NCBI RefSeq assembly: GCF_022811725.1
Contig: NZ_CP094527.1
Location: 4,154,001-4,218,000 of the forward strand
Direction of reading: 5' to 3'
Origin: Mucilaginibacter sp. SMC90
Lineage (GTDB): Bacteria > Bacteroidota > Bacteroidia > Sphingobacteriales > Sphingobacteriaceae
Length of the DNA: 64,000 nucleotides
The first letter of the stretch is position 1; each line of letters starts with the position of its first letter. The notes beneath the pieces are model-generated. The model ran no database searches, was not told where the DNA came from, and saw only the letters and a list, made by a program, of their open reading frames with translations. The translations under genes were made by a program, and so were the position numbers. Shown piece by piece: positions 26,515 through 34,096 of the stretch.

Positions 26515-27888
26515 TTAATCGTTTATTGGTCCTATAAAATTGGTACTTACCGTTTGGATAATTTGGTGGTCAACTATCAATCGCAAACGGATCTTTGTCT
26601 TGGCATTGCGGATCCGTGAGGCGGGCAGCATAACAAAGAACACTGTTTTCTCAGTTCCGCCCTTGGCAATAACAGCAGGCGCCTGGATGTATTTTATTTT
26701 GATCGAAGGATCATCGGCCACAATAGTTATACTTTTATTTTTATCTGTTTTGTTGATGATCTCGGCGTTATAGATATTGCTGATATACCCTCCAGGTTGT
26801 TGTTGATAAAGCATCCCGGCGCTACGCATCACCGTCATATCCATATCACTGCGGCTGAAAATAAAGTAGCTCAACACAGTCACCAAAATGGTGATCACTG
26901 CTGTGTAAGCCATCATGCGCCCGGTGAAAGTCGGCTTCTCTTTTAGCCTGATCATATTTTCGGAGAAGTAGCCGATCAGGTTGCGGGGCTTACCTATCTT
27001 ATCCATTACCTGGTCGCAGGCATCAATGCAAGCGGTACAGTTAATACATTCAATTTGCGTTCCTTTGCGGATATCGATACCTGTTGGGCAAACAGCAACG
27101 CACAAACTGCAATCTACACAATCACCTTTCAGGTTAAAGGGATCAGCAACCTTGCTCAGTTTACCCCTTGGTTCGCCACGCACATCATCATAAGCCACCA
27201 CCAGTGTATGCTGATCTATCAATACACTTTGCAATCTGCCATAGGGGCATATCACTGTACAAACCAGCTCACGTACCTGACTGTAAACCAGATAAAACAC
27301 CAGCGTAAAAACCCAGATACTGGCAAAACCCATCCAATGCAATGTAATAGGTTCTATTATTATCCTGATCAGATTTTCGCTGCCGATGATATAAGCCAGA
27401 AAAGTGTTGGCTATCAGGAACGATACCAGTACGAATAAAACATGCTTAATCGTTTTCTTTCTGATCTTCTCCTTAGTCCAGGGCCCGGCATCCAGTTTTT
27501 TGCGTTTGTTGGCATCCCCCTCAATCATGATCTCTATCTTACGGAAAACCATTTCCATAAAAATAGTTTGGGGGCAGATCCAACCGCAAAAGATCCGCCC
27601 GAAGGCGAGGGTAAATACCACCACACAAACCAGGAACACCAGCGAAGCCAGCATAAACAGGAAAATGTCCTGCGGCCAAAACACCTGTCCTAACAGTACA
27701 AAGTGCCTGTTCATAAAGTCAAGCAGCAACAACGGTTGCCCACCAATGCGTAAAAACGGTCCGCTGAAAAAGAAGATGAGATAAAAATAACTCAACCAGC
27801 TTCTCCATTTATAAAACCTGCCCTTACGCACCAGCGGATACATCCATTGCCGCTTCCTGTTTTCCTTGCCCGCCAGTAATCCTTCCAT
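26515..27888 (-). CDS. ccoG: CcoG cbb3 oxidase accessory ferredoxin-like protein
   Basis: Membrane protein with two 4Fe-4S motifs, thought to reduce Cu(II) to Cu(I) for delivery to the cbb3 oxidase. Several transmembrane helices precede the FCGWICPQTIFMEMVFRKIE motif. The cluster motifs CVDCSLCVAVCP and CINCTACIDACD lie around residues 260-310. A C-terminal immunoglobulin-like periplasmic domain (about 370-457) ends with YIQAPAVIAKGGTEK and later strands. The length of 457 residues is normal. It follows ccoP by 19 bp. Confidence 0.93.
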   Translation of the reverse strand: MEGLLAGKENRKRQWMYPLVRKGRFYKWRSWLSYFYLIFFFSGPFLRIGGQPLLLLDFMNRHFVLLGQVFWPQDIFLFMLASLVFLVCVVVFTLAFGRIFCGWICPQTIFMEMVFRKIEIMIEGDANKRKKLDAGPWTKEKIRKKTIKHVLFVLVSFLIANTFLAYIIGSENLIRIIIEPITLHWMGFASIWVFTLVFYLVYSQVRELVCTVICPYGRLQSVLIDQHTLVVAYDDVRGEPRGKLSKVADPFNLKGDCVDCSLCVAVCPTGIDIRKGTQIECINCTACIDACDQVMDKIGKPRNLIGYFSENMIRLKEKPTFTGRMMAYTAVITILVTVLSYFIFSRSDMDMTVMRSAGMLYQQQPGGYISNIYNAEIINKTDKNKSITIVADDPSIKIKYIQAPAVIAKGGTEKTVFFVMLPASRIRNAKTKIRLRLIVDHQIIQTVSTNFIGPIND

Positions 27889-27907
27889 TGTTCAAATGAT
27901 AAATATG

Positions 27908-28807
27908 CTATACCTTTTTTGCCGCCTTAACAGCATCATCGCTTTCCTTTTCGCCCTGAGGCTCTTTAGCGCCTGCCGGATTGGTACCATGTAACGATTT
28001 GATGTAGTTTGCCACATCCGAGATCTGTTTAGGCGATAATTGTTTCTCCCAGGTGGGCATCCCTTTAGCTTGTATACCGTACTTGATGGTTTTAAACACA
28101 TCATTGATCTTGCCGCCATGCAGCCAGTAATCATCAGTAAGATTAGGGCCTACAACACCCTGGGCATGATCACCATGGCAAGGCACACAACTTTGCTTAA
28201 ATATGGCATGTCCGGAGGCAAGTACCGCCGGTTCAGCATCTAACTTTACTGTATTTTCATCAACCCGGTTGGCTGCTTTGTTCAGGTAAGCTTTCTTAGC
28301 GATATCAGCCTGCGCCATCTCAGTATTATACTCTTCATACTGGAGCTGTCCGAAATGAAAAACGTGATAGTTTAACAGGTAGCCCACAGAAAAAATGATG
28401 GTGGCGTAAAACAGGTACATGAACCAGGCCGGGATCGGGTTATCCAACTCCTGGATTCCGTCGTAATCATGCTCAATGAGCAGTTCTTTTTCTTCGGTAA
28501 GCGGTCTTAACGATAGCAGCTTATTCCAAACCTCGGCCTTGGGCTTTTTAACTTTTTTAACTGGAGCCATTTCAGCGGCTATCTGGGCTTCCGTGTATCC
28601 CTGCGATTTGAGAACTACCCTGGCAAGTACTTTAAAAGTCCGGAGCAGCACCAGCATAGCCACAACAAATAATAGCAGCATGCCCACTATTATCCAATAA
28701 GCTATTTCGTTTTGCAGATCGTCGGGGATCAGGTTATCAGCAACGGCCATGCCCGGCTGTATCAATAATATAAATGGTATTAAAAACAATATACGGTAAT
28801 GTTTCAT
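27908..28807 (-). CDS. ccoP: cbb3 oxidase cytochrome c subunit (CcoP), mono-haem
   Basis: Electron-entry subunit of the cbb3 oxidase. A signal/helix, a second helix near residue 40 and a third near 135-155 precede one cytochrome c domain with the haem motif CVPCH (residues 207-211) and a likely axial Met250 in GMPTW. Proteobacterial CcoP carries two haems; only one CxxCH is present here, which is common in Bacteroidota. The charged C-terminal tail is rich in Lys and Glu. The gene overlaps the ccoQ-like gene by 4 bp. Confidence 0.9.
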   Translation of the reverse strand: MKHYRILFLIPFILLIQPGMAVADNLIPDDLQNEIAYWIIVGMLLLFVVAMLVLLRTFKVLARVVLKSQGYTEAQIAAEMAPVKKVKKPKAEVWNKLLSLRPLTEEKELLIEHDYDGIQELDNPIPAWFMYLFYATIIFSVGYLLNYHVFHFGQLQYEEYNTEMAQADIAKKAYLNKAANRVDENTVKLDAEPAVLASGHAIFKQSCVPCHGDHAQGVVGPNLTDDYWLHGGKINDVFKTIKYGIQAKGMPTWEKQLSPKQISDVANYIKSLHGTNPAGAKEPQGEKESDDAVKAAKKV

Positions 28808-28995
28808 AGCTGATAAGGATTAAGTGATTCGCCGCTACCATCTTCCAATGGCAGGTCGCTCATATGGTCGATATGTTGTTTCCGGAGGCGCAAAAGCAGT
28901 ACAGATACCACAATAAAAAACACCAGGAATATGGCTAAGGAAAAAAGCAGGTACACCTGGGTACCATTAATGCTTTCTGTAAATTGTTTAAACAT
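28804..28995 (-). CDS. ccoQ: CcoQ-like small cbb3 oxidase subunit
   Basis: A 63-residue protein with one central transmembrane helix (about 14-37) and a basic RLRKQHIDHM segment after it. Position between ccoNO and ccoP and a 4-bp overlap with ccoP identify it as the CcoQ/FixQ-type subunit that stabilises the complex. Sequence similarity in this class is low, so the name rests mostly on context. Confidence 0.75.
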   Translation of the reverse strand: MFKQFTESINGTQVYLLFSLAIFLVFFIVVSVLLLRLRKQHIDHMSDLPLEDGSGESLNPYQL

Positions 28996-29001
28996 GGCTA
29001 T

Positions 29002-31128
29002 TTATTTACTGGCTGTTTTGTTGGCTTTAATATCAGTTCCGAGGCGTTGCAGGTAGGCAATAATAGCTATCACCTCTTTATCGTTCTTGATTTTGATATG
29101 ATCGGTATAAAGGTTGGCCGCTATTTCTTTGGCCTGTTTATCCAGATCGCGGTTAGCTATTTTTTCATAACCCGCCGCATAAGGTACCCCAAGCGTGCGC
29201 ATAGCATTTATTTTAGCTATGGTTGTGGTGGTATCAAGTGTTTGGGTTAAAAGCCAGTCGTAATTCGGCATGATACTTCCCGGCGACATTAACCGCGGAT
29301 CCATCAGGTGATTATAGTGCCAGGCGTTTCCGTACTTCCCTCCTTCGCGGGCCAGATCGGGCCCTGTACGTTTGGATCCCCATAAAAACGGGTGATCGTA
29401 AACAAACTCTCCGGCTTTGCTATACTCCCCGTAACGCTCGGTTTCCGACCGGAAAGGCCGTACCGTTTGTGAGTGGCAATTTGAGCAACCTTCCCTGATA
29501 TAAATATCCCTTCCCTGCAGTTCCAGCGGCGTGTAAGGTTTAACAGCAGCAATAGTTGGGATATTTGATGAAATAGTAAGCGTAGGCATCAGCTCAACAA
29601 ACGTACCTATCAAAATCACGATCAAAGCGGCTATCATCAGCTGGATTGGTTTCCGTTCAAGTGTGCGGTGCCAGGTGCCTTCTTTAGCGGCTTTTGGCAG
29701 CGGTTCAAGTGGCATTGCCTGTGCCGCTTCGTTAGCAACCAGTTTGCCCTGCATGGCAGTACGTACCAGATTATAGGCCATTACAATTACACCCAACAGG
29801 TAAAACCCGCCGCCTACAGAACGCATCACGTGCATAGGAATGATGCGCAGCGTACTTTCCAAAAAGTTTGGATACTTCAGGATGCCTTCGGGTGTAAACT
29901 CTTTAAGCATTAAGCCTTGGGTAAAGCCAGCCCAATACATCGGCACCGCGTAAAACAGGATTCCCAAAGTACCGATCCAGAAATGGAAGGACGCCATTTT
30001 GTTAGAGTAAAGCTGGGTTTTATAAATGCGCGGGATCAGCCAGTAAAGTATGGCGAAGGTTAAGAAACCGTTCCAACCCAAAGCGCCTACGTGCACGTGG
30101 GCAATGATCCAATCAGTAAAGTGGCCTATGGCATTAACCTGTTTCAGCGAAAGCATAGGGCCTTCAAAAGTTGCCATGCCATAGGCGGTTAGACCAACTA
30201 CCATAAATTTCAGGATAACATCGTCGCGCACCTTGTCCCAGGCGCCACGCAGCGTAAGCAAGCCGTTGATCATACCTCCCCAGCTTGGCGCAATCAGCAT
30301 AATAGAAAAGGCTATCCCTAATGACTGTGCCCAGCCCGGTAAAGTGGTATATAACAAGTGGTGCGGACCGGCCCAGATGTAAATAAATATCAGCGCCCAA
30401 AAGTGCAGGATACTTAGTTTGTACGAATAAATTGGCCGGTTAGCCATTTTGGGTAAAAAGTAATACATCATACCCAAATAAGGCGTAGTAAGGAAAAATG
30501 CAACAGCATTATGCCCGTACCACCATTGCACCAGCGCATCCTGCACACCGGCATAAACCATATAACTTTTAAATGCAGATACCGGCAACTCAAACGAGTT
30601 TACAATGTGCAATACAGCTATGGTAACAAAAGTGGCTATGTAAAACCAGATGGCTACATACAAATGCCTTTCCCGGCGTTTAAATATGGTACCGAACATA
30701 TTGATCCCGAACACTACCCATATTACTGTAATGGCGATATCAATGGGCCATTCCAGTTCAGCGTATTCGTGCGATGTGGTGAGGCCCAACGGCAATGTGA
30801 TAACCGCCGAAACGATGATCAGCTGCCAGCCCCAAAAATGAATGTTACTAAGCAAGTCGCTGAACATCCTGGCTTTGAGCAGGCGTTGCAGTGAATAATA
30901 CACACCCATAAAAATAGCATTGCCCACAAAGGCAAATATTACGGCGTTGGTGTGTAAGGGCCGGATGCGGCCAAAGGTGGTATACTGGTTGCCCATGTTC
31001 ATCCCCGGGCTATACAATTGTATAGCAACGATGAGGCCTACGGTCATCCCAATTATTCCCCAGATCACGGTGGCGATGCCAAAATTCCGCACGATCTTGT
31101 TGTCATAGTAAAATTTTTCGGGCTGCAT
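29002..31128 (-). CDS. ccoNO: Fused CcoN-CcoO subunit of cbb3 cytochrome oxidase
   Basis: Catalytic subunit of the high-affinity terminal oxidase, reducing O2 to water in the inner membrane. The N-terminal CcoN part (to about residue 480) has the His-rich helices expected for haem b, haem b3 and CuB: GRIRPLHTNAVIFAF, WYGHNAVAFFLTTPYLG, GPHHLLYTTLP and WIIAHVHVGALGWNG. A linker helix leads to the CcoO part with haem motif CSNCH (residues 548-552) and a likely Met ligand in SPGSIMPNYDWL. The 708-residue fusion is characteristic of Bacteroidota. It is the first gene of the cco operon. Confidence 0.95.
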   Translation of the reverse strand: MQPEKFYYDNKIVRNFGIATVIWGIIGMTVGLIVAIQLYSPGMNMGNQYTTFGRIRPLHTNAVIFAFVGNAIFMGVYYSLQRLLKARMFSDLLSNIHFWGWQLIIVSAVITLPLGLTTSHEYAELEWPIDIAITVIWVVFGINMFGTIFKRRERHLYVAIWFYIATFVTIAVLHIVNSFELPVSAFKSYMVYAGVQDALVQWWYGHNAVAFFLTTPYLGMMYYFLPKMANRPIYSYKLSILHFWALIFIYIWAGPHHLLYTTLPGWAQSLGIAFSIMLIAPSWGGMINGLLTLRGAWDKVRDDVILKFMVVGLTAYGMATFEGPMLSLKQVNAIGHFTDWIIAHVHVGALGWNGFLTFAILYWLIPRIYKTQLYSNKMASFHFWIGTLGILFYAVPMYWAGFTQGLMLKEFTPEGILKYPNFLESTLRIIPMHVMRSVGGGFYLLGVIVMAYNLVRTAMQGKLVANEAAQAMPLEPLPKAAKEGTWHRTLERKPIQLMIAALIVILIGTFVELMPTLTISSNIPTIAAVKPYTPLELQGRDIYIREGCSNCHSQTVRPFRSETERYGEYSKAGEFVYDHPFLWGSKRTGPDLAREGGKYGNAWHYNHLMDPRLMSPGSIMPNYDWLLTQTLDTTTTIAKINAMRTLGVPYAAGYEKIANRDLDKQAKEIAANLYTDHIKIKNDKEVIAIIAYLQRLGTDIKANKTASK

Positions 31129-31148
31129 AAAGTGTTTTTATTATGGTG

Positions 31149-31213
31149 TAAAACTATTGCCTTGGCTTAAGTGGCAGAATGATGGAGATTTGCGCAAAAG
31201 ATGACAGATATCA
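31149..31213 (-). promoter_or_regulatory. FixK/FNR-type box and -7 element of the cco operon
   Basis: The box TGACAGATATCA (31202-31213) is perfect. On the minus strand TAGTTTTA (31149-31156) begins 51.5 bp from its centre, the long register. The centre is 79.5 bp from the ccoNO start codon, the same distance as at ldhA and ccoI. Confidence 0.72.
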
Positions 31214-31223
31214 CTTTTCGGGA

Positions 31224-31370
31224 GAGTTGACTCACCCCGGCATCGCTGCGCTCGCCCCCCTCTTTGCGAAGCAGAGAGGGGATTCTATTTTATTTTTCTT
31301 TCCCTACCCTCTTTGCGGCAAAGCCGGAGAGAGGGTGGTCCAGCGAAGCGTAGACCGGGTGAGTAAACTC
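31224..31370. repeat. Interspersed palindromic element between ccoS and the cco promoter
   Basis: Terminal inverted repeats GAGTTGACTCACCC (31224-31237) and the complement of GAGTTTACTCACCC (31357-31370) match at 13 of 14 positions. Two G+C-rich hairpins lie inside, CCCCTCT/AGAGGGG near 31257-31281 and CCCTCT/AGAGGG near 31307-31335. At about 147 bp with no coding potential it looks like a MITE/REP-type element. It may also insulate ccoIS from ccoNO. Confidence 0.65.
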
Positions 31371-31391
31371 TTCAGCCCCCCTGCCTACCGA

Positions 31392-31553
31392 CTAATTATC
31401 ATCCTGTTCCATCGACTCTTCATCCAACAGGATGCGAACAGACGGCGTATACAAATCTTCATTTTGCCCGGTCCGTTGAGCCCAGAAAAATGCAATCAGG
31501 AAAATGAGTGCGAGCACCACGCTGCACCCTATCAGAAAATAAATGACGCTCAT
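31392..31553 (-). CDS. ccoS: CcoS cbb3 oxidase assembly protein
   Basis: A 53-residue single-span protein that begins MSVIYFLIGCSVVLALIFLI, followed by AFFWAQRTGQNEDLYTPSVR. This matches the short CcoS family, whose members have an N-terminal helix followed by a W-x-x-(R/K)-x-G-Q-(F/N)-(D/E)-D motif. CcoS is needed for cofactor insertion into the cbb3 oxidase. Its ATG overlaps the stop codon of ccoI by 4 bp, as usual for ccoIS pairs. It is easily missed because of its size. Confidence 0.9.
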   Translation of the reverse strand: MSVIYFLIGCSVVLALIFLIAFFWAQRTGQNEDLYTPSVRILLDEESMEQDDN

Positions 31554-33940
31554 GATAGCTTCCTTTTTTTAGCTGCGAAATGTGTGGCCAGGCTGGTGAA
31601 CGAAATAATGGTTACCGTACTCACCGGCATCAGTATCGCTGCAAACAAAGGCGAGAGCTTGCCGGTGACGGCATAGCTTAAACCAATAAAATTATAAGTT
31701 AGGGAGATCAGGAAAGACGCATGAATGATCCGTACCGTATCTTTCGAAAACTGTAAAAATGCTGGTAGCCTGCCAAACGACCGGCCATCCATAATGGCAT
31801 CGCTGCCTGGCGAAAAGTTGTTTACGTTATCTGTTACGGCTATGCCCAGGTCACTTTGTTTAAGTGCTCCTGCGTCATTCAGCCCGTCGCCTATCATCAT
31901 TACCTTAGCACCACTCCGCTGCAGCTTGTCAATAAAATCAAGCTTATCCTGGGGCGACTGGTTAAAAAACAGGCTATCTGTTGTCTTAAAAAAACGGATC
32001 AGTTCAAAGCGTTCGTGATCCTGGTCGCCTGATAAAAGGTATAATTTATAATACTGTTCAAGACTGCTTATATTTTTCAATCCATCGCGGTATTGATGGG
32101 CAAAGGCAAAATATCCCCGGTAATTACCATCTACAGAAACATGAACTTTGGTACCCGCCGAAATTTCCCTGCTATACCCTGAAACATGTTGTTCGCTCCC
32201 GGTACGTACCTGGTAACCGTTCACCGAAGCCGTGATCCCGCGGCCTGCTGCTTCAGTAAGGCCCGTTACCGGCAAACGTTTGTGGCTGCCAAGATACCTG
32301 CAGATCATCCTGCTTAGCGGGTGATTAGAATGCATACAAACATTGTAAACCAGTTCCCTGTCTATATCGCTTAATTGGGCATTCAGCTGCACATGATCAT
32401 TATCGCTGGTAGTAATGGTACCCGTTTTATCCATCACAATGGTATCAATAGCAGCCATTTGTTCAACAACGGCGGTATTTTTCAGGTAGAAAAGATTCCG
32501 GTCGAAAATGCTTAGCGCTGCCGACATGGTGAATGGTGTACTCAAGGCCAGCGCACAAGGACAAGCAACTATAAGTACCGCAGTGAATGCGGCTATGCCC
32601 CTGTTTACATTAGTCGGCAGCCAAAAAAGTAAAGAAACAATAGCTATTACTAACAAAACAATGGTAAAATACTTGCTTACCTTTTGGTTGAAGGTTTGCA
32701 TCCTGTTGTCCTGCTTGCGGTTAAAGGCCTCATTGTTCCAGAGTTGGGTGAGGTAACTTTGCGATACTGGTTTTACCACCTCCAGTTCAATGGCCTCGCC
32801 GGTTTGGCGGCCACCGGCATAAATAATCTCGCCCCAGGTTTTGTTTATTGGTACAGCTTCGCCGGTCACAAAACTAAAGTCTACAAGCGCGTGCCCTTTC
32901 AATAAGATGGCGTCGGCCGGGATGATCTCGTTATTACGGATCAGGATGCGGTGCCCGGTATGCAGATCCGAAAGCGGAACGGGTTTTTCCTTTTCATCAA
33001 CAATGGTATTTACCGCTACCGGAAAAAACGAACGGTAATCGCGCTCGAATGAAATATGATGATAGGTTTTCTTTTGTACAAACTTACCAACCAGCAAAAA
33101 GAACACCAACCCGCAAAGTGTATCGGCAAAGCCTGCCCCTATATGGGTGATCACCTCAAACACAGTACGTACAAAAAGTACAGCGATCCCCAAAGCCAAC
33201 GGAAAATCAATGTTCAGTGATTTACGGCACAGGTTTTGCCATGCCGAAACAAAGTATTCCCGGCCACTGTAAAAAACCACCGGCAAACTGAACAACACAT
33301 TTAACCAGCCAAAAAAATGCCTGAATGATTGCTCATACGCCGATATCCCAAAATATTCAGGAAAGCTCAGCAGCATTACATTGCCAAAGCAAAAGCCGGC
33401 CACGGCTATTTTCTGGACGAGGTGGTCTTTAGTAGTTGCGTTTTGCTCCTTGATAACATCCTGCAAGCTGATCAGCGGCTCATAACCTATATCATACAAC
33501 AACTCCACCAGTTGCTGCAGGTTTAACCGGCGATGATCAAAACGGATATTAAGCTGCTTTTTTAAAAAATCAACCCGGCAATAATGTATAGCAGGGTTAA
33601 TTTTATTGAGCTTTTCCAGCAGCCACAGGCATGAGCTGCAATGGATATGCGGAATATAAAAAGTAACCATGGTAACCTGCTGATCGGTATAGTCGATAAG
33701 CTGGCTTACTATAGAGGGTTCGGACAGGTAGTTGAAACGCCTGTCGATCCGGGCACGGGTAGCGCCGGGATGGTCATTATAAGTGTAATAGTTGCAAAGC
33801 TGGCTTTCTGACAGCAGCTGATAAACACTTTTACAGCCGTGGCAGCAAAAATGCTTATCATCCAGTATATAGGTTTCGGTTAAACAATCGTCACCGCAAT
33901 GGTAACAGCTTATTTTTTCAATGGTTGGGCTTCCGGTCAT
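31550..33940 (-). CDS. ccoI: CcoI/FixI copper-exporting P-type ATPase
   Basis: P1B-type ATPase that exports copper for cbb3 oxidase assembly. The N-terminal Cys-rich domain (CYHCGDDC, CCHGC; residues about 9-40) and an HMA-like HIHCSSCLWLLEKL motif near residue 100 are typical of the FixI group. The transmembrane metal motif is CPCALALSTPF, the phosphorylation site DKTGTITTSDND, and the hinge GDGLNDAGALKQSD. It is 796 residues. The start lies 79.5 bp from the shared FixK-type box, which also faces the divergent cysteine-rich gene. Confidence 0.93.
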   Translation of the reverse strand: MTGSPTIEKISCYHCGDDCLTETYILDDKHFCCHGCKSVYQLLSESQLCNYYTYNDHPGATRARIDRRFNYLSEPSIVSQLIDYTDQQVTMVTFYIPHIHCSSCLWLLEKLNKINPAIHYCRVDFLKKQLNIRFDHRRLNLQQLVELLYDIGYEPLISLQDVIKEQNATTKDHLVQKIAVAGFCFGNVMLLSFPEYFGISAYEQSFRHFFGWLNVLFSLPVVFYSGREYFVSAWQNLCRKSLNIDFPLALGIAVLFVRTVFEVITHIGAGFADTLCGLVFFLLVGKFVQKKTYHHISFERDYRSFFPVAVNTIVDEKEKPVPLSDLHTGHRILIRNNEIIPADAILLKGHALVDFSFVTGEAVPINKTWGEIIYAGGRQTGEAIELEVVKPVSQSYLTQLWNNEAFNRKQDNRMQTFNQKVSKYFTIVLLVIAIVSLLFWLPTNVNRGIAAFTAVLIVACPCALALSTPFTMSAALSIFDRNLFYLKNTAVVEQMAAIDTIVMDKTGTITTSDNDHVQLNAQLSDIDRELVYNVCMHSNHPLSRMICRYLGSHKRLPVTGLTEAAGRGITASVNGYQVRTGSEQHVSGYSREISAGTKVHVSVDGNYRGYFAFAHQYRDGLKNISSLEQYYKLYLLSGDQDHERFELIRFFKTTDSLFFNQSPQDKLDFIDKLQRSGAKVMMIGDGLNDAGALKQSDLGIAVTDNVNNFSPGSDAIMDGRSFGRLPAFLQFSKDTVRIIHASFLISLTYNFIGLSYAVTGKLSPLFAAILMPVSTVTIISFTSLATHFAAKKRKLS

Positions 33941-33960
33941 GCTGTGTATGCTTTCAGCTT

Positions 33961-34025
33961 CAAAACTGCCCTATAAATGCCGGATAAATAATGATGAGCA
34001 ATTGCCGAAAATGTGATATCCGTCA
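33961..34025 (-). promoter_or_regulatory. Shared FixK/FNR-type box, ccoI side
   Basis: Box TGATATCCGTCA (34014-34025). On the minus strand CAGTTTTG (33961-33968), one base off consensus, begins 51.5 bp from its centre, in the long register. Confidence 0.68.
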
Positions 34026-34056
34026 GTTTTTGAAGCTTGCACCTTGTATAGTTTTG
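34014..34056 (+). promoter_or_regulatory. Shared FixK/FNR-type box, oxidoreductase side
   Basis: The same box TGATATCCGTCA serves the + strand. TAGTTTTG (34049-34056), an exact -7 match, begins 29.5 bp from its centre, in the short register. One palindrome would thus act in the long register leftward and the short register rightward. Confidence 0.68.
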
Positions 34057-34096
34057 ACAACCGGAACTACAGGTTCCATCAAAACAAAAAATCTGC

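Noticed and set aside
31179..31676. Plus-strand open frame of 165 codons across the ccoS region
   Set aside because: It runs through the palindromic element and antisense to ccoS and ccoI. Composition and lack of motifs mark it as a shadow.
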